Shown one piece after another: positions 57,541 to 64,000 of a stretch of 64,000 bases of DNA. The DNA is from Megascapheus bottae (Eukaryota; Chordata; Mammalia; Rodentia; Geomyidae), in assembly GCA_024803745.1 (NCBI GenBank), contig JANJXV010000024.1, forward strand, positions 16,191,927 through 16,255,926, given 5' to 3'. The notes under the pieces are model-generated. The model was given only the letters and a program-made list of their open reading frames with translations. It did no database searches and was not told the DNA's origin. Each line of letters opens with the position of its first letter. Position 1 is the first letter of the stretch. Position numbers and translations under genes: made by a program.

Positions 57541-57792
57541 TGGCCAGGCTCTAGGGATGTAAACCTGTAATCCCAGGAGGCTGAGATTTGAGGATCAGAG
57601 TTCAGAGCCAGCCTGAGCAGACAAATCTGAGAGACTCTTATCTCCAAATAATCAGCAAAAAGCCACAAGTGAAAATTTGACTCAATCATTAGAACACCAG
57701 CCTTACGTGAAGAAGGTAAGGAATAGTGTCCTGGCCCTGAAATCATATACTCATACTTGCACATGTGCATGCAAACACACACACACACACAC
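57541..57792 (+). repeat. Dimeric SINE, 7SL-like plus Geo-like, ending in (CA)n
   Basis: The left half has TAAACCTGTAATCCCAGGAG and GAGGATCAGAGTTCAGAGCC. The linker has GACTCTTATCTCCAAATAAT. The right half is decayed (GACTCAATCATTAGAACACC, CAGCCTTACGTGAAG). The tail is TTGCACATGTGCATGCAAAC followed by (AC)n to 57792, again in place of poly-A. Confidence 0.88.
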
Positions 57793-57876
57793 TTTTGGGG
57801 GGGATACATAGCTTTCTAGGTAGAAATGAATGTTTAAAACTGAATAAAATGGCAGTTGGATAAGAGTTTGGCAGGT

Positions 57877-58078
57877 GGGCCGGAGTTTGGCCTAGTGGTT
57901 AAAGTGCTTGCCTAGCATGCATGAAGACCCGGGTTCGATTCCTCGGTGCCACATACATAGAAAAAAGCCGGAAGTGGTGCTGAGGCTCAAGTGGTAGAGC
58001 TCTAGCCTTGAGAAAGTCCAAGGACAGTGCTCAGGCCCTGAGCTTAAGCCCAGGACTGGCAAAAAAAAAAAAAAAAAA
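57877..58078 (+). repeat. IDL-Geo type dimeric SINE, the youngest-looking copy
   Basis: A full-length dimer. The left half has GAGTTTGGCCTAGTGGTTAA, TTGCCTAGCATGCATGAAGA and an intact B-box GGGTTCGATTCC. The linker is CATAGAAAAAAGCCGG. The right half has GCTCAAGTGGTAGAGCTCTA and GGCCCTGAGCTTAAGCCCAG, then A20. AAGAGTTTGGCAGGT flanks it exactly at 57862-57876 and 58079-58093. Confidence 0.97.
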
Positions 58079-58093
58079 AAGAGTTTGGCAGGT

Positions 58094-58669
58094 ATTATTT
58101 AAACCACACATATTGATATGCTGACAGTTGAACCAAAAAAAAAATCAACTGAACCTTCTCTATTCTTTTACTTTTTCCCTACCTTTCTGCCTTTTCATCC
58201 TATCTGATGCTCTGTTTTGACTGACTTTCATTTGGCTTCTGGTAGAAAGCCAAAAAGAACTCTGAAATGCAGCAAAGATAGGGATCCCCAAGCCTGCAGC
58301 TGCTCCCTGGGCTGGCTCACCATATTGTCCAAAGGCTCCTCCCAAATGCCAAATGCAAGACATAATAATTTTTCAGACACACTTGGTTGGGTTTTTCTAA
58401 GATGAGTCTCCTCTGGTTATTGCCTCCTATAATTCTTCATTCTCTGGGGTCCCTTACGTTCTCTTTGTTGCTCTTTGTAGTCTTGGCCCAAGTACTTACG
58501 TTTGTCTTCTCTACCACATCCTGTATCTTCCTGCACACTAATTAAGGTATTAAGTGAGATCAGTTGTAAAACCAGGGTCCTTAGCATTCACTGAATGTTT
58601 TCTTTGCTGAATCTGTTGATTTACCTTTATTATTACCCTTTGTTTAGTTTCGGCCGGTGGCCTATCGGG
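58094..58669. other. Intronic stretch, no recognised element
   Basis: I see nothing recognisable here. Confidence 0.5.
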
Positions 58670-59000
58670 AATAACCATTCAGAATAAATTCATTTTGCTA
58701 GATCCATTTTTTTAGAGGCACTATATCAAATGCTCTGCTGACATCCAAATATGTATCAGCCATGATGGTCTTTTCATCCACCAAACTCACATCGCTCCCA
58801 CAGCTATCCATCACGCTGTCAGACTCCTTGGATCTTTAATTAAACCCTGCTGGATACTGTACATATTTCCATTAGTTCCTTCCTATTTACACCATTAGTT
58901 TTCTAATTGACATCCATTCTGAGTCACATGTCCTAGAATCTCAGGTGGCCCATTTTGAAGCTTTGGTTTATTTAGATTTTCTCTCTTTCATAAATAACCT
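58670..59000. repeat. Possible ancient CR1/L3-type LINE remnant
   Basis: The order ATCAAATGCTCTGCTGACAT, CCAAATATGTATCAGC, a Pro/Thr-coding-like middle, and TTAATTAAACCCTGCTGGAT resembles the conserved reverse-transcriptase region of CR1/L3 elements (the 'gccttgctgaaatccaa ... catgctgg' pattern). Orientation is not decided by eye. Confidence 0.35.
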
Positions 59001-61090
59001 AATGGTTTAGTTAATATATCCTCAAGCATTTGCTATTGGGACCTGCTGATTTACATATGCTCTCACACTTTTCAAATAATCACTGATTTTTTGTTTTGTT
59101 GTTGTTGCTGTTCTACCAACACTTCTTTACTGGCCCTTCAGGACAAAGAAATGTGGTCTATTATCTCAGCAAAGTAGAAAAATCTAACAATTTGGGGGAA
59201 GTATTCTAGAGTCACTAAATAGGACCTAAAAGCAAGTCCAGATTTGAGGAACTTGAGCAACTGATAGCTGCCTAGCGGCCTGACAATTATAATGGGGATC
59301 CCTGTTAAATGTAACTGTCACCTACTAGGCTCAACCCATTACCTTAGGTCTTTTTGGCATGATGTATTGCAAACAATCCCAACAAAGTCATGTCATCCAC
59401 ACCTATTCCCACTGACCTTTCTTCCCAAAGATGGCCAGATAGTCAGGATCCCCATATTATAAGCACAAAAGTACTTGTGTAGCACATACAAGACCCTATG
59501 TGCAACCCTCAGTATCAGAATGGATGAATGAATGAATGATACAGAGGAATACAGAAACCTCATTGCCCATTCATATCCCCATTCCATCATTAATGCTAAT
59601 CATTACTTGGTTTCTTTCCCTTGCCTAGGGCCTTCCATCTGGTCTACCCTTCCCCAAGTACCAAGAAATGGGAAGCAGAATGGACAGGCAGGTGGAGTGG
59701 CAAACCCTGGTTCTGCTTTACTTTAAAACATTTGTCTCCTGCCTTAAATACCTCCAGGCTGGACCTGGACAGGATATTTTTAAGAGTTAATAAAAGAAAC
59801 CCCTTAAACCCATAACTGTGCCCTTCCATGTGATGTTCTCATTTTAAAATAAAGCTGTAGATTTTTAACACAAGTAATAATAATAGGTTTCCCTCTGTAT
59901 AAATATTTTGCATTATTTAATAAAAAGTTAGTCACTCCATTTTGTTACTTAAAACTGAAGAGGCCATGGGTCTCTAGATTGTTTTTATTCAGCAACTGTT
60001 TCCCAGGTTTCTAATGTAGGATAATAGATGATGCACGATAGAAGAGTTTCATGCTAATTAGCAAACAGTATGTAGCTTTGTAGCCAGAAAGGGGCATGAT
60101 ACTCTGCCCTTTTTTACCTACCTGTGATATTAGATAAATTATTTTTTAAAATTGAAAAGACTCCCTAAAGTGACCCATTCTATTTTTAAATTGAAAAGGC
60201 TAAACTGATACTCAGCACAGGACAGCTCTCCTTAACCCAGGCTCACCCTTTGATACTCAAAAGAGCATTTACAGAAACATGAGACAAACACAATTATGAA
60301 AGTAAAATGAAGGACCTAAATAAAAAATCACAGAACAAGAGGGTAATTCTATTCACTCTTTCATATTTCATTATTTGATAACATCAGAAGATGATCCATC
60401 AGAATTGCTTTGGCAAGTGCAAACAGAAATGCACCTGATCAATATTTATTAAAACCTTCAAAATGGAAGGAGGAGTTGGGCAGACTTCATAATGGACTGA
60501 ATAATTATTCACACAAATAAGCTTTGACCAAAAGCAGTGCCAGACCAAAGAGACACACAGTTTTAATTGTACCAAATTTAAAATGCAGATTTTCTTTTAT
60601 CCCCATTGTAGAAAGCTGATTAAAAAAAAGAAAGAATATCTGATGTAGCCGAGAGTGACATATGAATTCTTACATTGTTGATGTGGAAATTTTCAACCAT
60701 AGATATTCATAAATTTAGAACATATTCCAAAGGTGGAGAGAGAACAAAGTTTGGAGCTAAGGAAACACGACATTTTTTTCCCCATCCCAGAGACTAACAG
60801 AGGCCAGGAGTGCGTCATCATCTCAACAGCAGTGGGGAAGCCTCCTCTCAGAGGAATTCCTTTGTTTTGGGCAAGTGTGTTATCTGAAGAAAAATAAAGC
60901 CAGAATCTTGACTGCTGCTGACTGTCAAAAGTGTTATGATATATTCCTGAGAGGGAGGAAGACAGCTGACTTATAACTCTTGAAGTTTTCCCAGCAGAGA
61001 TTTCCCTACCTGCATGGCCCCAACTGCTAATGCATGATAGACATCAGATCAATGGGTAACTGTTCTTCCCTCACTCCCTGTCACTCCATG
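59001..61090. other. Intronic stretch, no certain element
   Basis: About 2.1 kb. A weak ID-like scrap at about 59455-59525 (GTAGCACATACAAGACCCTA, CAACCCTCAGTATC) is the only possible repeat. No exon is seen. Confidence 0.45.
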
Positions 61091-61150
61091 CTGATGACCC
61101 AGCCCATGGCCTCACACGTGCCAGGCAAGTGCTTTAGCCCTCAGCTGTGG
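61091..61150 (-). repeat. ID-like SINE fragment
   Basis: Reversed on +: CAGCCCATGGCCTCACACGT, GCCAGGCAAGTGCTTTAGCC. It is truncated. Confidence 0.55.
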
Positions 61151-61849
61151 TAACTGACATTAACTGTAGTGTCATTGATGTAAGGGGAAGTTCATCTTAG
61201 GTAAAGGAAGCACAGGTAGATGACCAAAGAAGTCTGAGAAGCCACAGACACCCAGGCTGTTTCTTCTACCTCTAAAATGATTTCTGCTATCAGCTGTGGG
61301 AATATTGTCGAGGTGATTTGGTTTTTATTTTGTTTTGTTTTATGTTGTTGTTGTTGGGGGGGGGGGGGTTGCCATCCATTGTGAGCAATGTTTAAAAAAA
61401 AAAAAAACTATCCCAACAGAGACTATTCATCCAATTCTACCTCTTACTGTCTGAAAATTATTTAGTATTTCTCTACCTTAGTTATTTGATTCATGAAATG
61501 GAAATAACTTCAGCACATTTTAAATTAGAATTTTCAATCATGACTGTAATAAACTCTAAGCTCCTCCAAGGGGAAGACTAATAAGAACAGTTACATTGTA
61601 TTTTTAAACAAACTAATTTAGTCTTCTGACAAGCAGGATTGCCATCCATCTTATTATTGGTCTGCATCTGCCAACCACTGCTCCAGAATCACCAGCATCC
61701 ACTGGTTCTGACACAAACCCACGATGTTGAAGGACCATGCAAAGGGGCTGAAAAGTTTGGAAAATCTGAAAATGCCTCTAGGCATTAAATAGAGATGACA
61801 ATGCTTGCCCAAATTCAGGTGGCAAGTCAAGGTCATGTGAATGAAAGAT
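61151..61849. other. Intronic stretch with a G13 run
   Basis: A TTGTT-rich tract at about 61326-61355 is followed by 13 consecutive G at 61356-61368. Nothing else is recognised. Confidence 0.6.
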
Positions 61850-61859
61850 ACAACCAGAA

Positions 61860-62094
61860 GCCAGGAGTTTGGCCTAGTAGTAGAGTGCTTGCTTAGCATA
61901 CATGACCTGGTTTGATTCCTCAGTACCACATACATAGAAAAAGCTGTAAGTGGTGCTGTGGCTCAAGTAGTAGAGCTCTAGCCTTGAGAAAGCCCAAAGA
62001 CAGTGCTCAGGCCCTGAGTTCAAACTCCAGGACAGGCAAAAGAGAGAGAAAGAGAGAGACAGAGACAGACAGAGAGAGAGAGAGAGACAGAGAA
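61860..62094 (+). repeat. IDL-Geo type dimeric SINE with a (GA)n tail
   Basis: The left half has GGAGTTTGGCCTAGTAGTAG and GGTTTGATTCCTCAGTACCA. The right half has GTGGCTCAAGTAGTAGAGCT and CCTGAGTTCAAACTCCAGGA. In place of poly-A, GCAAAAGAGAGAGAAAGAGA leads into a GA/GACA tract at about 62041-62091. ACAACCAGAA at 61850-61859 recurs at 62095-62104, so the GA tract lies inside the insertion. Confidence 0.92.
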
Positions 62095-62329
62095 ACAACC
62101 AGAACCAGAGTTTAGTTTATCACTGGAATAGTCACATCTCTAAATCTTTCTACTAGTGCCACCATTCAGTTATGTATAAGATCATTTATTGTTCAGATTA
62201 TTCAACTCCTTGTTCTTTCTTTGTATTCATTGCTTATTATCATATGAGGTAGCAGAGGAAACGGGAGGTAAATGTTTTACCATATAATCTAGTTGCCTTT
62301 TTTGTACTGTTTGTTTTGCTACTGATTTT

Positions 62330-62640
62330 TTTTTTCAGGAAGAGGGGTGGTACTGTGATTTGAACTCAGGGCCTTAAATTTTCTAAGCAGGGGCCAGGAG
62401 TTTGGCCTAGTTGTAGAGTACTTGCTTAGCATTTACGAAGACCCAGGTTTGATTCCTCGGTACTACATGCATAGAAAAAAAAAAAGCCAGAAATGGTGCT
62501 GAGGCTCAAGTTGTAAGAGCTCTAGCCTTGAGAAAATCCAAGGACAGTGTTCAGGCCCCGAGCTCAAGCCCTAAAACTGGCAAAAAAAATAAATAAATAA
62601 AATATTCTAGGCAGATGCTCTACTGCTGAGTCATGCATTC
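62330..62640 (-). repeat. ID-like SINE, split by a younger SINE
   Basis: On + the first part is poly-T, then TGATTTGAACTCAGGGCCTT ending in TCTAAGCAG at 62387. The second part resumes at about 62604 with TTCTAGGCAGATGCTCTACT, GCTGAGTCATGCATTCAGCT. The two parts join into one reversed ID-type unit if 62388-62603 is removed. Confidence 0.8.
62388..62603 (+). repeat. IDL-Geo type dimeric SINE nested in an older ID element
   Basis: A complete dimer. The left half has CCAGGAGTTTGGCCTAGTTG, GAAGACCCAGGTTTGATTCC. The right half has GCTGAGGCTCAAGTTGTAAG and CCCCGAGCTCAAGCCC. The tail is A-rich with AATAAATAAATAA. TTCTAAGCAG (62378-62387) and TTCTAGGCAG (just after the tail) form the duplication, with one mismatch. 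Confidence 0.92.
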
Positions 62641-63052
62641 AGCTCTTCTTTTCAATGGCATTCTCAAGGTCTCAGTTTTTGCATTGGCATATGCCTGTTT
62701 AGTGATTCTCCTATTTTTCACAACTTGCTGTAGCTGGATTCACCACTACACAAGAATACTTTCCATTAGATAGAAATTCCTGTGCTTTTCTGCCTAACCA
62801 AAAACCTGCCAGTAGGACACTCCTCTTCAAGTTCCCACCATGTTCCAGAACTGCCACCCTGGAGACCCAGCTGAACACACCTACGGAGAGACACTTAGAG
62901 CATAACTAACCCATAGCAGGGTACAGGGAACACAAATGAATCTCCTGGGTGAACTCAAATCCTTCCCCAGGACATCTCATTATGTATGTGCAATGGTCTA
63001 AATGTGAAAAATCTTGGCACAAAACATTCTGGTCTCAACAACTCCAAATTAA
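62641..63052. other. Intronic stretch, no recognised element
   Basis: I see nothing certain. The first part may continue the composite SINE ahead of it. Confidence 0.45.
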
Positions 63053-63127
63053 ACAGCCAAGTGCTGGTGGCTCACGCCTGTAATCCAGCTACCCATGGGG
63101 CAGAAGTCCCATGACCAAACAAAAAAG
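63053..63127 (+). repeat. 7SL-like/Geo-like SINE with a large internal deletion
   Basis: GTGCTGGTGGCTCACGCCTG, TAATCCAGCTACCCATGGGG is the start of the left half. It then jumps straight to CCCATGACCAAACAAAAAAG, which is the extreme 3' end of the family. Nearly all of the dimer between these points is missing. Confidence 0.8.
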
Positions 63128-63438
63128 AATATAAAGGAACCAAGAATCTGTTTATATACACATGCATCACTACATTTGATTGGAAATCTAAGGGTAATAT
63201 GACAGTGATATGTATGTAAATGATATGACAGTAAATATGACATATTTATCTTTGGTCTAATTCTTTATTTAGAACCCTATGAGGAAGGAGCTGGAGAACT
63301 CTTAAGAAAATATTCCCTGTGCATCCTGTCATCATGATGGGAGTTACATGATTAATCTTTTAAAAAATAATCTTATTGTGTAGACTATTTATTTTCTTTA
63401 TTTATATGTTTTAATTTTCCAATAATAAACCTTATTAT
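63128..63438. other. AT-rich intronic stretch, no recognised element
   Basis: I see nothing recognisable here. Confidence 0.5.
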
Positions 63439-63450
63439 AAGGCTTTAATA

Positions 63451-63653
63451 GGGCCGAGATCGTAGCCTAGCAGTAGAGTGCTTGCCTTGCATGCACGAAA
63501 CCTTGGGTTCGATTCCTCAGTACCACATACACAGAAAAAGCCGGAAGTAGAGCTGTGGCTCAAGTGGCGGAACACTAGCCTTGAACAAAAAGTGTCCAAG
63601 ACAGTGCCCAGGCCCTGAGTTCAAACCTCAAGACTGGCAAAAAAAAAAAAAAA
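63451..63653 (+). repeat. IDL-Geo type dimeric SINE
   Basis: The left half has GATCGTAGCCTAGCAGTAGA and GGGTTCGATTCCTCAGTACC. The right half has GAGCTGTGGCTCAAGTGGCG, CACTAGCCTTGAACAAAAAG and CCCTGAGTTCAAACC, then poly-A. A short repeat with one change, AAGGCTTTAAT (63440-63450) and AAGGACTTTAAT after the tail, is the likely duplication. Its right half is closer to that of the 7SL-type dimers. Confidence 0.9.
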
Positions 63654-63777
63654 GAAAGGACTTTAATCAATAGTCCCACTTCCCCCAAACCCCTTTATAT
63701 CCTTACTGATCCAAATGTTTCAAGGCAGAATCCATAGGGGAGAAAGACACTCAGTGTAACGCCATGGAAATTTTAGA

Positions 63778-63840
63778 AGAAGCTGAGGTACAGCTCAGCA
63801 GTCAGGCACTCGCTTTGCATATATGAAGCACTCAAACCAA
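63778..63840 (+). repeat. Degenerate ID-like SINE fragment
   Basis: GAAGCTGAGGTACAGCTCAG, CAGTCAGGCACTCGCTTTGC, ATATATGAAGC resembles the first half of an ID monomer. Weak. Confidence 0.45.
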
Positions 63841-64000
63841 AGGGAAAAGTGGTCAGTAGGAGGAAGATAAAAGACATTTATCTGTTTGGTCCAGAACAAA
63901 GGATCATGCTAGACTGACCACTTCTCTGTCACTCAGCCTCTTGCCTTCTGTAGCCATAATACTGTGGGAAGGACGACCCAAGGGTACAGGGCAAAAGGTA

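Larger units (their letters stand above)
18315..64000 (+). other. EXOC4: EXOC4 intron, at least 45.7 kb, 3' end outside the window
   Basis: It begins with GTAGGA at 18315. I searched both strands by eye for the expected continuation (QYYEMLYNTADELL and onward to the C-terminus) and did not find it, so the next exon should lie beyond 64000. Human EXOC4 is also known for very large introns. Everything from 18315 onward is treated as intronic. Confidence 0.8.

Overview
The window is nuclear DNA from a rodent: one strand of large introns with dense retroposons and microsatellites and no prokaryotic-style gene packing. The only protein-coding sequence I can support is three consecutive internal exons of EXOC4 (Sec8, a subunit of the exocyst vesicle-tethering complex), all on the + strand, at 8076-8217, 16833-17011 and 18155-18314. 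They keep one reading frame, have AG/GT splice borders, and encode about 160 residues near the C-terminus of a protein of roughly 970 residues. About 80 C-terminal codons are not found here, so the last intron seen is at least 45.7 kb long.

The repeats point to the rodent superfamily Geomyoidea (kangaroo rats, pocket mice, gophers). The commonest young SINE is a dimer: an ID-like tRNA-Ala-derived left half joined to a second half unlike ID, followed by a poly-A tail. This matches the published description of IDL-Geo, a SINE restricted to that superfamily. A second dimer has a 7SL/Alu/B1-like left half joined to the same right half. The taxon call is an inference from these two families and from memory of the literature.

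Layout: 1-8075 is upstream intron with a 5'-inverted L1 (3176-5122). 8218-16832 is the next intron, with old and young L1s, SINEs and long simple repeats. 17012-18154 is a short intron. 18315-64000 is one long intron. It holds four L1s or L1 remnants with recognisable target-site duplications or old ORF2-type sequence, a solo-LTR candidate (50679-51431) that splits an older L1, several MIR remnants, a repeat-poor interval (about 43.9-50.4 kb) and a SINE-rich end (54-64 kb). A perfect CTCF core motif lies at 26062-26076, and an AT-rich block with octamer and TAATTA motifs at 46660-47060.

I found no new biochemical system. The observations most worth checking are the two chimeric SINE families sharing one 3' module, a SINE subset ending in (CA)n instead of poly-A, a 128-bp retroposed sequence of unknown origin with a perfect 16-bp duplication, the CTCF site, and an apparent Phe-to-Ser change in EXOC4. 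Alignments could not be run, so repeat boundaries without a stated duplication are approximate.
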